DNA from: Pelagibacterium montanilacus | Lineage (GTDB): Bacteria > Pseudomonadota > Alphaproteobacteria > Rhizobiales > Devosiaceae | Length of the DNA: 64,000 nucleotides | Assembly: GCF_003992665.1 (NCBI RefSeq) | Contig: NZ_RZMX01000055.1 | Coordinates: forward strand, 102,606 to 166,605 | Reading direction: 5' to 3' | Made by a program: the position numbers and the translations under genes | Shown here: piece by piece, positions 9,545 to 21,997 of the stretch | Layout: every line of letters begins with the position of its first letter | Position numbering within the stretch: the first letter of the stretch is position 1 | The notes under the pieces: generated by a model | Database searches by the model: none | Told to the model about the DNA's origin: nothing | What the model saw: the letters and a program-made list of their open reading frames with translations, nothing else

Positions 9545-10391
9545 AGGAAAACACCACGGTCTTGTGACCGTTCAGCATGACCCGGCTCTCGACGTGGTTC
9601 TTGACCGCGCGGGCCAGAACGCGGCTTTCGATGTCGCGCCCCGCGGCGATCAGGTCGTCCGGGCTCATCGCGTGGGTCACCCGCGCGGTCTCCTGCTCGA
9701 TGATCGGCCCCTCGTCGAGATCGGGGGTCACGTAATGGGCCGTCGCCCCGATCAGCTTGACGCCGCGCTCATGAGCCTGGTGATAGGGCTTTGCGCCCTT
9801 GAAGCTGGGCAGGAACGAATGGTGGATGTTGATCACCTTGCCAAACAGCCGGGTCGAGAGCTGGTCCGAGAGGATCTGCATGTAGCGCGCCAGCACCACC
9901 AGATCGGCATCGGCCGCCTTGATGACCTCGAGCACCCGCGCTTCCTGCTCGGCTTTCTTGCCCTTTTCCATGGGCAGGTGATGGAACGCGATCCCGTCCG
10001 CATCGGCCAGCGACCGGGTATCCTCATGGTTGGAGACGATGGCCACCACCTCGGCGCGCAGCCAGCCGACCTGGGTCTGGTACAACAGGTGCCGCAGCGC
10101 ATGGTCGAATTTCGAGACCATGATGATGATGCGCGGCTTGCGCGATTCTTCGGCGATCGCTGTCTTCATCTCGAACCGGGCGATGACGGGCTGCAGCGCC
10201 CGCTCGATGCCGTCCTTGCTCGTACCCTGGGGCGCGGCAAAGGCGATCCGCATGAAGAATTTGCCGGTATCGCGATCCCAGAACTGGTTGGATTCGGCGA
10301 TATTTGCCCCCAGCCCGAACAATTCGGTGGTGACCCCCGCCACGATCCCCGGCTGGTCGGCGCACGAAAGGGTGAGAACGAAATTATCCAT
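9540..10391 (-). CDS. purU: PurU formyltetrahydrofolate deformylase
   Basis: Hydrolyses 10-formyl-tetrahydrofolate to formate and tetrahydrofolate, balancing the one-carbon pool. The 283 residues have the family layout: an N-terminal ACT domain (about 1-85, beginning FVLTLSCADQPGIVAGVT) and a C-terminal formyltransferase-like domain with NIHHSFLPSFKGAKPYHQA, which contains the catalytic His, and the downstream Asp in YVTPDLDEGPIIEQE. It is the middle gene of the minus-strand metH-purU-folD series. Its stop codon lies inside structured repeat B. The ATG at 10,391 has only a distant GGGGA. Confidence 0.96.
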   Translation of the reverse strand: MDNFVLTLSCADQPGIVAGVTTELFGLGANIAESNQFWDRDTGKFFMRIAFAAPQGTSKDGIERALQPVIARFEMKTAIAEESRKPRIIIMVSKFDHALRHLLYQTQVGWLRAEVVAIVSNHEDTRSLADADGIAFHHLPMEKGKKAEQEARVLEVIKAADADLVVLARYMQILSDQLSTRLFGKVINIHHSFLPSFKGAKPYHQAHERGVKLIGATAHYVTPDLDEGPIIEQETARVTHAMSPDDLIAAGRDIESRVLARAVKNHVESRVMLNGHKTVVFSS

Positions 10392-10467
10392 GAGCGGTCT
10401 GGTCCCCGGGGGTCGGAATTCACCCGGGTTCTTAAGGGGTCCAAACCGCGATGTCGAGACGGCGCGA

Positions 10468-10487
10468 CCGCCCGGCGTCCCGGGCGG
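10468..10487. terminator. GC-rich hairpin just after metH
   Basis: CCGCCCGG and CCGGGCGG form a perfect 8-bp stem with a CGTC loop, beginning 10 bases beyond the metH stop on the minus strand. No U-run follows, so it may slow or stabilise the transcript end rather than terminate fully before purU. Confidence 0.35.
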
Positions 10488-10496
10488 CCGACAGCC

Positions 10497-14324
<3,828 letters not shown>

Positions 14325-14354
14325 AGTCGATCCAATCAGGTCCAGGGCAGAAAC

Positions 14355-14389
14355 ATATTCGCGCTGCGCGAATATAAAGATATCTTTAT
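14355..14389 (-). promoter_or_regulatory. Double palindrome upstream of metH, possible SahR-type operator
   Basis: Two perfect inverted repeats abut: ATATTCGCGC-T-GCGCGAATAT (14,355-14,375) and the 16-bp palindrome ATAAAGATATCTTTAT (14,374-14,389). The second overlaps the stop codon (14,386-14,388) of the upstream regulator gene. From memory, ATAAAGAT-type palindromes precede methionine-cycle genes controlled by ArsR-family SahR regulators; that match is recollection, not a search. Confidence 0.6.
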
Positions 14390-15819
14390 GTCAATCGCAG
14401 TGCGGCGTCGAGTCTGTCGGCGAACCGGGCCACGCGCCGCGCGTCGGCATCGGCGAACCCGACCACCAATCCCCGCTCCGGACGACCGGCGCAATAGCTC
14501 GAAAGCGATGGCGTCTCGTATCCATCGCCGGCCAGCGCTGCAGCGAGGGCGACATCGTCGACAGCTTGGGACACTCTTACCACAGTCTGGAGCCCGCCCA
14601 TCGGCATGGCCACGGCGATTGCCGGACCAATCCGGGCACGCAGACCCTCGACCAGCAATCGGCCCCGCTCCTCGTAGATTTGCGCAATCCGGCGCAACTG
14701 CGTCGCCAGCGCGCCGCTCTCGATCACCTCGACCAGCGCCGCCTGGGCGTGGATGTTCGCCCGCAGGCCGAGAGTGCGATGCGCCTGCGCCATGGGCGCC
14801 ACCAGCGCTTCGGGCACCACCATATAGGCCAGCCGCAGTCCGGGCAGCAGGCTCTTGGCGGTTGTGCCGGTATAGATCACCTCGCTGCCCTGGCTGATCC
14901 CCTGAAGCGCCGCGATCGCACGGCCCTGCCAAAGGAACTCGCTGTCATAGTCGTCCTCGATGATCACCGCCCCGCTCCGGCGCGCGTAATCGAGCAGGTC
15001 CAGACGACGCTGAAGCGTCATTCGCGCACCTGTGGGATAGTGATGGGAGGGGGTCACATAGATCAGCCGGGGCGCGGGCTCGCCGGCGATGCTCGCGGGG
15101 TCCGCGCCCTCTCCATCGACCGCCATCGCGCCGACCGACAGTCCGGCGCCATGGAACGCGGTCCGCGCCCCGAAATAGCCCGGGGATTCCACCAGCGCCC
15201 GGTCGCCGGGATCGGCAAGGCAATGGGCCACGAGCGACAGGGCGGACTGGGTCGAGGGAACGACGAGGATCTGGTGGGGCGACGCCTTTACGCCCCGCAA
15301 CCGCTCCAGATACCCCGAAAGGGCCGTCTTGAGCGCTGCCAGCCCCTCCACCTCGCCATAGATCGCCGCGGCCCCATAACGCCGCCGCGCCACCCGCCGC
15401 AGGGTTCGCGCCCACAGATCGGCCGGAAACAGCGCCTCGTCGGGCGCGCCCGGTTCGAGCCGGCCCGCATGGCGCAGGCCCGAAGCGCTGCGCAGGTTGA
15501 CGGCCATCACCTCGCCCCGCGTGGAGAGCCCGGGCGTCCTGATCGCCGGCGCGATTTCGGGCCGCTCGAGACGCACGTCGGCCACCACCACCGGCGCCGC
15601 GCCCCGGCGCACCCTGATGATCCCGTCCGCGCGCAGCAGTTCATAGGCTGCGTTGACCGAATTGCGCGAGACCACGAGATGCGCGGCCAGCCTGCGCGAG
15701 CTCGGCAACATCGCTCCCGGCTTGATCCGGCCGGTCCGGACCGCCCCGGCGAGGGCACGGTATATCCGCTCGGGCAGCGGCCCGGTCTCAGCGTCGAGCG
15801 CAATCAGGCCTTCGAGCAA
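14386..15819 (-). CDS. MocR/PdxR-type regulator (GntR HTH fused to class I aminotransferase)
   Basis: Transcription factor of 477 residues. An N-terminal GntR winged helix (about residues 8-75, [21 protein letters not shown] then [12 protein letters not shown]) is joined to a fold-type I aminotransferase domain with the PLP-binding Lys in [16 protein letters not shown] and upstream motifs YGEVEG and EDDYDSEF. Such proteins sense PLP or an amino compound and often control vitamin B6 genes. The longer open frame to 15,864 lacks support; TTG 15,819 has a strong AAAAGGAAGG at good spacing. It is divergent from a PNPOx-family gene across a region with an inverted repeat, which fits autoregulation and control of that neighbour. 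Residue windows are approximate. Confidence 0.9.
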   Translation of the reverse strand: MLEGLIALDAETGPLPERIYRALAGAVRTGRIKPGAMLPSSRRLAAHLVVSRNSVNAAYELLRADGIIRVRRGAAPVVVADVRLERPEIAPAIRTPGLSTRGEVMAVNLRSASGLRHAGRLEPGAPDEALFPADLWARTLRRVARRRYGAAAIYGEVEGLAALKTALSGYLERLRGVKASPHQILVVPSTQSALSLVAHCLADPGDRALVESPGYFGARTAFHGAGLSVGAMAVDGEGADPASIAGEPAPRLIYVTPSHHYPTGARMTLQRRLDLLDYARRSGAVIIEDDYDSEFLWQGRAIAALQGISQGSEVIYTGTTAKSLLPGLRLAYMVVPEALVAPMAQAHRTLGLRANIHAQAALVEVIESGALATQLRRIAQIYEERGRLLVEGLRARIGPAIAVAMPMGGLQTVVRVSQAVDDVALAAALAGDGYETPSLSSYCAGRPERGLVVGFADADARRVARFADRLDAALRLT

Positions 15820-15837
15820 CTGGCACCTTCCTTTTGA

Positions 15838-15883
15838 TCTGGTGTGGACCTCGCACCAGACCACATTAGCGCGCTATCTGGTT
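15838..15883. promoter_or_regulatory. Candidate MocR operator in the divergent region
   Basis: TCTGGTG (15,838-15,844) and CACCAGA (15,854-15,860) form a 7-bp inverted repeat, and a third half-site, TCTGGTT, lies at 15,877-15,883. MocR regulators typically use several repeated half-sites between themselves and a divergent target, which is the arrangement here. Function is inferred. Confidence 0.5.
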
Positions 15884-15923
15884 CGAAGAAATCCTCAAAC
15901 ACAAGCAGATCGGAGGTCCGGTC

Positions 15924-16577
15924 ATGGATCCACAATCATTGCCTAACTATGCAAGGGCGCGTCAGCCCCGCCGCGCCAGCTACGACACCGGGACGATCCA
16001 CGCCATACTCGATTCCGGGCTCGTTGGACATGTGGGGTTCATCGCCGAGGGTCGGCCCATGGTCATGCCCATGGCCTATGCGCGCAGCGGCGAGACCATC
16101 TACCTGCACGGCGCCTCAAAGACCCGCATCGTCGCCATGCATGCCGATGGCGACCCGATGACCATGACGGTCACGCTGCTGGAAGGGATCGTCGCGGCGC
16201 GCTCGGGCTTTCACCACTCGATGAACTATCGCGCCGCTACCGTCCACGGGTCGACGCGCCTGGTCACCGATCCCGATGAAGCCGAACGGGCGCTCATGGC
16301 GATCACCAACCACCTCCTGCCTTCGCGCTGGGACGAGGTCCGGCCCATGCACGACAAGGAACGCAAGGCCACCGGTGTGATCGCCATCGAGATCGAACAC
16401 GCCTCGGCCAAGATCCGGCAGGCGCCACCGGCGGACGATGTCGAGGATCACGACCTGCCCATCTGGGCCGGGGTCATCCCGATCGTGACGGCCCTGGGCG
16501 CGCCGGTCGGGGACGGGATCGGCCCCGATGTCCCCGCACCGCCCTCCACCGGCCTTGCGCGCAGGAAGTTTGCCTGA
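15924..16577 (+). CDS. Pyridoxamine 5'-phosphate oxidase-family flavin-binding protein
   Basis: 217-residue cytoplasmic protein of the split-barrel FMN-binding superfamily (COG3467-like). The barrel opens with the segment containing HAILDSGLVGHVGF, continues with GRPMVMPMAYAR, and has the loop TIYLHGASKTRI expected to contact FMN phosphate. A clear CGGAGGT lies 6 bases before the ATG. The divergent MocR-type regulator and the operator-like repeats suggest regulation by a B6 vitamer or related amine. It is too distant from true PdxH to claim that reaction; FMN- or haem-dependent roles are known in the superfamily. A strong terminator follows. Confidence 0.8.
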   Translation: MDPQSLPNYARARQPRRASYDTGTIHAILDSGLVGHVGFIAEGRPMVMPMAYARSGETIYLHGASKTRIVAMHADGDPMTMTVTLLEGIVAARSGFHHSMNYRAATVHGSTRLVTDPDEAERALMAITNHLLPSRWDEVRPMHDKERKATGVIAIEIEHASAKIRQAPPADDVEDHDLPIWAGVIPIVTALGAPVGDGIGPDVPAPPSTGLARRKFA

Positions 16578-16590
16578 TCTCCGGGCGCGT

Positions 16591-16636
16591 CACGGGGAGC
16601 GACCCGATGGCCGCTCCCCGTGCGCTGGTGTTTTTT
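16591..16636 (+). terminator. Intrinsic terminator between convergent genes
   Basis: Perfect 11-bp stem CACGGGGAGCG (16,591-16,601) and CGCTCCCCGTG (16,612-16,622) with a 10-base loop, then CGCTGGTG and a six-T run. It ends the PNPOx-family transcript; the stem could also slow transcription arriving from the convergent fnr-type gene. Confidence 0.8.
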
Positions 16637-16653
16637 GCTCAGACGCAGGTGCA

Positions 16654-17391
16654 CTACCCGCAACGCGCCTCCAGCCGCGCGAGGTCGGGCACCACGATCG
16701 ACCGTGCATTGACGATCTCGATCACCCCGTCCTTGCGCAATTGCGTCATCTGCCGGGACACCGTCTCGATGGTCAGGCCCAGGAAATCGGCGATATCGGC
16801 GCGGCTGAGCGGCAAGTCGAAACGGGTGCGTGTCAACGCCCTCCGCTCGGCCTGCGCCCGCGAGACCGGATCGATATGGGTCGCGATCAGCATCAGGAAG
16901 CTCGCGACCTTCTCGGCAGCCGTCTTGCGGCCCAGCGTCACCATCCAGTCCCGTGCCTCGTCGAGTTCGCGCAGGGTCTGCTCCATCAGCTTGTGCTCGA
17001 GCTCGGGATATTCCTTGACCAGCCGCTCGAGCGCCGCCTTGGGGATGCGGCAGATTTCCACGTCCGACGCCGCTTCGGCAGCCAGGGCATTCTGGCTGCC
17101 ATAGAGCCGTCCCAGAAAATCCGGCGCGAACTGCAGCCCCACGAGCTGCTGGCGCCCGTCCTCCAGCATCTTGGAGAGTTTCACCACCCCGCGCATGACA
17201 TTGGCGTAAGATGTGATCTCGGCGTCGTCGGCCAGCAGTTCGGTGCCCGCCTTGTGCCGCACGGTCTGGGTGTGGCCCGCAAGCGCAAGAAGCTGCTCGG
17301 GCGCGAGCGCACCGCACATGCCCTTGTGGCGCACCTCGCAACTCCGGCACAGCACCGGAACATCGGAATTGTGAATATCCAGCCTGGTCAT
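16654..17391 (-). CDS. FnrL-type oxygen-sensing Crp/Fnr regulator
   Basis: 245-residue transcription factor. Cysteines C15, C18 and C26 (CRSCEVRHKGMC) plus internal C114 match the four ligands of an FNR [4Fe-4S] cluster, so it should be an oxygen sensor rather than a cluster-less FixK. A cyclic-nucleotide-binding fold occupies about residues 30-150, and the recognition helix ETVSR is typical of proteins reading TTGAT-N4-ATCAA. The frame is open far upstream to 17,694, but ATG 17,391 is the sensible start, directly before the cysteine motif. A box it could bind is present at 8487-8500. It is monocistronic, convergent to the PNPOx-family gene. Confidence 0.92.
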   Translation of the reverse strand: MTRLDIHNSDVPVLCRSCEVRHKGMCGALAPEQLLALAGHTQTVRHKAGTELLADDAEITSYANVMRGVVKLSKMLEDGRQQLVGLQFAPDFLGRLYGSQNALAAEAASDVEICRIPKAALERLVKEYPELEHKLMEQTLRELDEARDWMVTLGRKTAAEKVASFLMLIATHIDPVSRAQAERRALTRTRFDLPLSRADIADFLGLTIETVSRQMTQLRKDGVIEIVNARSIVVPDLARLEARCG

Positions 17392-17548
17392 CGCACCTAC
17401 CGCCTTTGCCCAGCCAGTCCAGTCCGGGCTTGCCCGCGAACCGGCGTCCGCAATGGTCACGCTTGTTCTTGGCCGAGGCAAGACCCGCTCGAGACGCGTA
17501 TACCGGGCCCAGCCCAGCGCAAAGCCCGATCGCGGTGTGACGCCCCCC

Positions 17549-18298
17549 CTAAAGCCGCCCCGCCTCGATGATACGCTGGAGAAACCGGCGCGTCTCGGGG
17601 CGCTCGGGTGCGGAAAACAGCGCCGCGGGATCGCCCTCCTCGAGAATCCGTCCGCCTTCGAGAAAGCAGACCGTGTCGGCCACTTCCCGGGCAAAGCCCA
17701 TCTCGTGGGTGACGATCACCATCGTCATGCCCTCGTCCTTGAGCCTGCGGATGATCTTGAGCACCTCCCCGATCAGCTCGGGGTCAAGCGCCGCGGTGAT
17801 CTCGTCGAGCAGCAACACGTCCGGATTGGTCGCCAGCGAGCGCACGATCGCCACGCGCTGCTGCTGGCCGCCCGAAAGCTGCTCGGGATAGCTGCCCGCA
17901 TGATCGCCCATGCCAAACAGCGAAAGCAGCTCGCGGGCCTTGTCCTCGGCGGCCCGCCGCCCGACCTTGTGCACCTTGCGCGGCGCGAGCGTCACATTGT
18001 CGAGCACCGACATGTGCGGGAACAGGTTATAGGATTGGAAGACGATCCCCACCCGCTTTTGCAGCCCGGTCCCGCCATAGCGCTCGTCCTCGATCGAGAC
18101 CCCGTCGAGCCGGATCGTGCCGTGGTCGAACTCCACCAGCCTGTTGATGCAGCGCAGGAGCGTGGACTTGCCCGACCCCGACGCACCGATCAGGCACACC
18201 ACCTCGTGCTCGGCCACCGACAGGCTGACATCGTCGAGCACCAGCACGTCCCCGTAATATTTGGTGACGCCGTCGATCTCTATGCGTGGTGGCTTCAT
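17549..18298 (-). CDS. Polar amino-acid ABC transporter ATPase
   Basis: 249-residue ATP-binding subunit of a HAAT-family importer. Walker A GASGSGKST, signature LSGGQQQRVAI, Walker B DVLLLDEITAALD and the switch His in VIVTHEMGFA are all present, and the GVTKYYGDVLVLDDVSL start is typical of GlnQ/HisP. Its ATG overlaps the permease stop (ATGA), so translation is coupled. It is last in a three-gene operon: binding protein, permease, ATPase. Lack of a second permease suggests a homodimeric channel. Confidence 0.95.
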   Translation of the reverse strand: MKPPRIEIDGVTKYYGDVLVLDDVSLSVAEHEVVCLIGASGSGKSTLLRCINRLVEFDHGTIRLDGVSIEDERYGGTGLQKRVGIVFQSYNLFPHMSVLDNVTLAPRKVHKVGRRAAEDKARELLSLFGMGDHAGSYPEQLSGGQQQRVAIVRSLATNPDVLLLDEITAALDPELIGEVLKIIRRLKDEGMTMVIVTHEMGFAREVADTVCFLEGGRILEEGDPAALFSAPERPETRRFLQRIIEAGRL

Positions 18299-19179
18299 CC
18301 CGCCCTCTGCAGTCGCCGCTCGCGATCCTTGCGGGTCACGTAGTCCGCCAGCCGGGCCATGGGAATGGTCGCTGCCATGAACAGCGCCGCCGCCACGATC
18401 AGCGATGAATAGTTGAAGGTCTGGGCTGTGTAGATCTGGGCCTCGCGCACCGCGTCCCGCACCCCGATCACCGAGAGCAGCGCCACGTCCTTTTGCAGCG
18501 CCACCACGATGTTCATCAGGGCCGGCAGCACGTTGCGCAGCGCCTGGGGCAGGACGGCGTAGACCATGGTCTGCCATTCCGAAAGCCCCAGCGATTTGGA
18601 CGCCGCCCACTGGCCCTCATGGACCGCATCGATCCCCGAGCGATAGATCTCGGCCACATAGGCCGAATACGAAAGGATCATCGCCACTGCACCCCAGAAC
18701 AGCCCGCTGTTGGGCAGACCGGGGAGGTTGAGCGCGGGAATCCCGAACCCGAACAGCAGCACGAGCAGCAGCACGGGAATGCCGCGGAAGATGTCGATAT
18801 AGATCACCACCATCAGCCGGAAGGGTGTGAACCACGGCGCCCGCAGCGATCGTACGATCGCGAGCACCAGCGCCCAGACCCCGATCCCCACGAGCGCGCT
18901 CAGCCAGATGCTTACCGACACCCCAAAGCCCCTGAGCACCCCGGGAAAAGCCGCAATCATCGCATCGAGGTTGAAGAACTGCAGCCGCACCTGCGGCCAC
19001 ATCTCGGCCGAGGTAACCCACCATCCCAATGCGCCGAAGACGAAAAGGACGCTCAGAACGCTGATGATGGTGGGCCTGATTGCGGTACGCCACTGGTTCC
19101 GGCGACGCGGCGGCGCGGGGCGGCGCGGTGCCGCCCCCTCGGCTGGAGCGCCCCCGGAGGCGGACGGCGCAACGCTCAT
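18295..19179 (-). CDS. Polar amino-acid ABC transporter permease
   Basis: 294-residue inner-membrane permease. A proline- and arginine-rich cytoplasmic N-terminus of about 30 residues precedes roughly five or six hydrophobic segments. The coupling loop EGQWAASKSLGLSEWQTM is the EAA motif that contacts the ATPase. Segments such as DIFRGIPVLLLVLL are typical of the HisMQ family. It overlaps both neighbours by 4 bases (ATGA), showing a tightly coupled operon. Substrate unknown. Confidence 0.93.
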   Translation of the reverse strand: MSVAPSASGGAPAEGAAPRRPAPPRRRNQWRTAIRPTIISVLSVLFVFGALGWWVTSAEMWPQVRLQFFNLDAMIAAFPGVLRGFGVSVSIWLSALVGIGVWALVLAIVRSLRAPWFTPFRLMVVIYIDIFRGIPVLLLVLLFGFGIPALNLPGLPNSGLFWGAVAMILSYSAYVAEIYRSGIDAVHEGQWAASKSLGLSEWQTMVYAVLPQALRNVLPALMNIVVALQKDVALLSVIGVRDAVREAQIYTAQTFNYSSLIVAAALFMAATIPMARLADYVTRKDRERRLQRAG

Positions 19180-20021
19180 TCAGTGATGGCCGGCAGGTCC
19201 GGATCGGCCACGAGATATTCTGCAACCAGTTCGTCGACGATGCCCCGATCGATAATCGCGGTCAGAGCCTGGTCGACCCATTCGACCAGCGGGTTGTCCT
19301 GCTCGAAGAGGAGCCCATGGCCACGATCGTTTTCATCGGCCGGCAGCAACGCGGTGATCTGCGCGTCGGGCACCTGCACCGCGGTAACGAAAAGGGCTGT
19401 GGGTAGCGCAGCCACCGTGGCGTCGACCTGCCCCGCACGCATCGCCTGGAACACGCCGACCTGGTCGTCATAGACCGCCGCATCGTCCACGCCGAGGATA
19501 TTGACCAGATAATCGAGATCGGTCGTACCGATGGTCACGCCCCAATTGGCCTCGGCCAGTTCGGCAAAGCTCGTGGCCTCCTCGACGGGGCTCCCGGGAA
19601 GCGCGATCACAGCCTTTTCGGGCTGATAATAGACGCGGCTGAAATCCACGACCTCGGCGCGCGCTTCGGTCACCGAAATCTGCTGGATGGCGAAATCATA
19701 ATTCTTGGCGCCCGGAGCGATGGACTGGTCGAAGGTTTCGCGCACCCACACGACATCTTCGGGCGCGAACCCCATCTCTTCGGCCAGGGCATAGACCATG
19801 GCGTTTTCGAAGCCCTCGCCACCCTCGGGACTGTCATCGAGCATCCAGGGCGGATAGACCACATCGCCGGTCGCGACGGTCAACTGGCCCGGCGTGTGCA
19901 GGCGCGGATCCTCGGGCGTACCCTCCTGGGCCTGGGCCGGCGCCCCCAGCGCCACCGCCGCAAACAGGGCCAGCCCGCCGGCGGCAAAGGCGTATCGCAT
20001 CGTCTCTCTGGTCTCGGTCAT
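19176..20021 (-). CDS. Polar amino-acid ABC transporter periplasmic binding protein
   Basis: 281-residue periplasmic solute-binding protein of family 3. The start MTETRETMRYAFAAGG leads into a signal peptide that ends near GAPAQA, and the mature part shows GQLTVATGDVVYPPW, then GFENAMVYALAEEMG and a ligand-binding lobe with DFAIQQISVTEARAEVVDFS. The frame is open to 20,195, but ATG 20,021 (or ATG 20,000) gives a proper signal peptide. It is the first gene of the operon and divergent from the metal importer across about 220 bases. The ligand is not predictable, beyond an amino acid or related compound. Confidence 0.9.
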   Translation of the reverse strand: MTETRETMRYAFAAGGLALFAAVALGAPAQAQEGTPEDPRLHTPGQLTVATGDVVYPPWMLDDSPEGGEGFENAMVYALAEEMGFAPEDVVWVRETFDQSIAPGAKNYDFAIQQISVTEARAEVVDFSRVYYQPEKAVIALPGSPVEEATSFAELAEANWGVTIGTTDLDYLVNILGVDDAAVYDDQVGVFQAMRAGQVDATVAALPTALFVTAVQVPDAQITALLPADENDRGHGLLFEQDNPLVEWVDQALTAIIDRGIVDELVAEYLVADPDLPAITE

Positions 20022-20160
20022 GTCTCTGACATCCCCTTTTCGCGCCATCATCGGGCGGGCTTTGCTCTCGACCGAGGATAGCCCCGCCCGGAAAAACCGC
20101 GCAAGGGGATTCGCGCGGGCCGACGCGCCCGCGCACAGGCAGCCCGCTCGATCTCCAATT

Positions 20161-20209
20161 TGCGAACCATTCGCATCTTCTTGACATTCCTGCAAATGAT
20201 TGTCATATT
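20161..20209 (+). promoter_or_regulatory. Two Fur-family-like boxes and promoter of the metal importer
   Basis: TGCGAACCATTCGCA (20,161-20,175) and TGCAAATGATTGTCA (20,191-20,205) are both 7-1-7 imperfect palindromes, exactly 30 bases apart. A TTGACA -35 (20,181-20,186) and a CATATT -10 (20,204-20,209), spaced 17 bases, overlap the second box. Repression by Mur, Zur or MntR in metal excess would fit; which of them cannot be told. Confidence 0.65.
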
Positions 20210-20240
20210 CAATCTACACCGCGCCAGACCGAAGATCCCC

Positions 20241-21182
20241 ATGCCCCCCGCAACGCCGCCCCTGCTGCTCGCCCTCGCCGCCGTGACCCTGTCCCTGCCC
20301 GCATTGGCCCAAGACCGCCCGCAGGTGGTCGCGACCACCGGAATGGTGGCCGACACGGCAGCGGTCCTTGCCGGGGAATGCGCCGAGGTCACCGCGATGA
20401 TGGGCCCGGGCATCGACCCCCATCTCTATCGCCCCACGCCCAGGGACGTGCAGGCGCTCAACGGCGCCGACCTCATCGTCTATTCGGGCCTCTCGCTCGA
20501 AGGCCAGCTTGCCGACGTACTCGAGCGCTACGCCAGCCAGATTCCGACCCTCGCCGTCGCCGAAGCCGCCATCCCCCCCGAGGACCTCATCGCCACCGGC
20601 GATTCCTATGGGGTCGACCCCCACGTCTGGATGGACGTCTCGCTCTGGAGCCGCACCATTGCGCCCATGGCCGAAGCGCTTGCCGAGCGCGCGCCCGATT
20701 GCGCCGAAGCGATCGCCGGGCGCGCCGCTTCGCACGCCGAGCGGCTTTCGGACCTCGACGCCTGGGTGGGCGAGGCCATCGCGACCATTCCTGAGGACCG
20801 GCGGATTCTGGTCACCGCCCACGACGCCTTCGGCTATTACGCCCGCGCCTACGGCATCGCGGTCGAGGCGGTCCAGGGCATCTCCACCGATGCGGAGGCC
20901 GGAATCGCCGATATCCGGGACACCGCCCAGCTTCTCGTTGACACCGCCACCCCTGCGGTGTTCGTGGAATCCACCATCAACCCGCGCACCATCGAAGCGG
21001 TGATCGCAGCCGCGGCCGCGCAGGGCCACGCGGTCTCGGTCGGCGATCCGCTGTATTCCGATGCCCTGGGCGAGCCCGGAACGCCGGCCGGCACCTATGT
21101 CGGCATGATCGTCGAGAACACGACCAATATCGTTGTGGCACTGGGCGGAGCGATCCCGCCGCTTCCGGAACGATTGCGCTGA
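20241..21182 (+). CDS. TroA-like periplasmic metal-binding protein
   Basis: 313-residue cluster A-I substrate-binding protein of a manganese/zinc importer. A signal peptide (MPPATPPLLLALAAVTLSLPALAQ) starts at ATG 20,241. Expected ligands are visible: the His in GIDPHLYRPTP, the His in GVDPHVWMDV, the His in TAHDAFGYYARAYGI and the Asp in VGDPLYSDALG. The third ligand being His within AHDAFGY resembles Treponema TroA more than the Glu of PsaA-type proteins. There is no long His-rich loop as in ZnuA. It is first in an operon with one ATPase and two permeases, behind two Fur-type boxes. Mn or Zn is likely; the choice is unresolved. Confidence 0.9.
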   Translation: MPPATPPLLLALAAVTLSLPALAQDRPQVVATTGMVADTAAVLAGECAEVTAMMGPGIDPHLYRPTPRDVQALNGADLIVYSGLSLEGQLADVLERYASQIPTLAVAEAAIPPEDLIATGDSYGVDPHVWMDVSLWSRTIAPMAEALAERAPDCAEAIAGRAASHAERLSDLDAWVGEAIATIPEDRRILVTAHDAFGYYARAYGIAVEAVQGISTDAEAGIADIRDTAQLLVDTATPAVFVESTINPRTIEAVIAAAAAQGHAVSVGDPLYSDALGEPGTPAGTYVGMIVENTTNIVVALGGAIPPLPERLR

Positions 21183-21211
21183 AAAACGAACAAACGGGTA
21201 ACGGGCCAATC

Positions 21212-21994
21212 ATGAGCGATCACCTGCACGAACCGGGCCTCGCCCTGCACGTCGAAGACCTCACGGTCTCCTACCGCGCGCGCCCCGTGCTCTGGGATAT
21301 CGACTTTGACGTCCCCCCCGGGGTCATGGCCGCCATCGTGGGGCCGAACGGAGCGGGCAAATCCACCCTCATCAAGGCGGTGCTGGGGCTCGTTCGCCCC
21401 ACTGCCGGCCACGTCACGCTTCTGGGCCGGCCCTATCGCGACCAGCGCCGCAATGTCGGCTACGTCCCCCAGCGATCGAGCGTGGATTGGGACTTCCCCA
21501 CCACTGCGCTCGACGTCGTCCTGATGGGCCTTTACGGCCACCTCGGCTGGTTCCGCCGTCCGGGACGTCCCGAAATCGCCAGGGCCCGCAACGCACTGGC
21601 CGAGGTGGGGATGATCGATTTCGCCGACCGCCAGATCAGCCAGCTCTCGGGTGGCCAGCAGCAGCGCGTCTTCATCGCCAGAGCCCTCGTCCAGGATGCC
21701 GACATCTATTTTCTCGACGAACCCATGGCCGGCGTGGACGCCACAACCGAGAAGGCCATCGTCAATCTCCTGCGCGGCCTGCGCGACCGCGGCAAGACCG
21801 TCATCGTCGTCCACCACGACCTCCAGACCGTGCGCTCCTATTTCGACTGGCTGGTGATCCTCAACGTCAGGGTGATCGCCCAGGGCCCCGTCTCGGACGT
21901 TTACACCGCCGAGAATCTGAAGCGCGCCTATGGCGGCCAGATCGCGCTGCTCGAGACCGCACCGGCCCACCCCGCGCCCACGCAGGCGGGCTGA
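21212..21994 (+). CDS. TroB-like metal ABC transporter ATPase
   Basis: 260-residue ATPase. Walker A GPNGAGKSTL, signature LSGGQQQRVFIARAL, Walker B DIYFLDEPMAGVD and the switch HHD are all complete. The segment YVPQRSSVDWDFP is typical of the Mn/Zn/Fe family. It begins 29 bases after the binding-protein stop and ends 3 bases before the first permease. No unusual features. Confidence 0.95.
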   Translation: MSDHLHEPGLALHVEDLTVSYRARPVLWDIDFDVPPGVMAAIVGPNGAGKSTLIKAVLGLVRPTAGHVTLLGRPYRDQRRNVGYVPQRSSVDWDFPTTALDVVLMGLYGHLGWFRRPGRPEIARARNALAEVGMIDFADRQISQLSGGQQQRVFIARALVQDADIYFLDEPMAGVDATTEKAIVNLLRGLRDRGKTVIVVHHDLQTVRSYFDWLVILNVRVIAQGPVSDVYTAENLKRAYGGQIALLETAPAHPAPTQAG

Positions 21995-21997
21995 CCC

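Noticed and set aside
14325..14385. Cobalamin or SAM riboswitch before metH
   Set aside because: The gap to the upstream gene is only about 60 bases, too short for a B12 riboswitch, and the visible structure is two DNA palindromes.
16654..17694. Extended 346-residue reading of the Fnr-type gene
   Set aside because: The added ~100 residues are Arg/Pro-rich read-through of the intergenic region and the ABC gene end; ATG 17,391 lies directly before the cysteine motif.
17549..18298. ABC ATPase considered as energy source for the RTX export locus
   Set aside because: It is in a separate polar amino-acid operon with its own permease and binding protein and lacks the membrane and peptidase-like domains of type I secretion ATPases.
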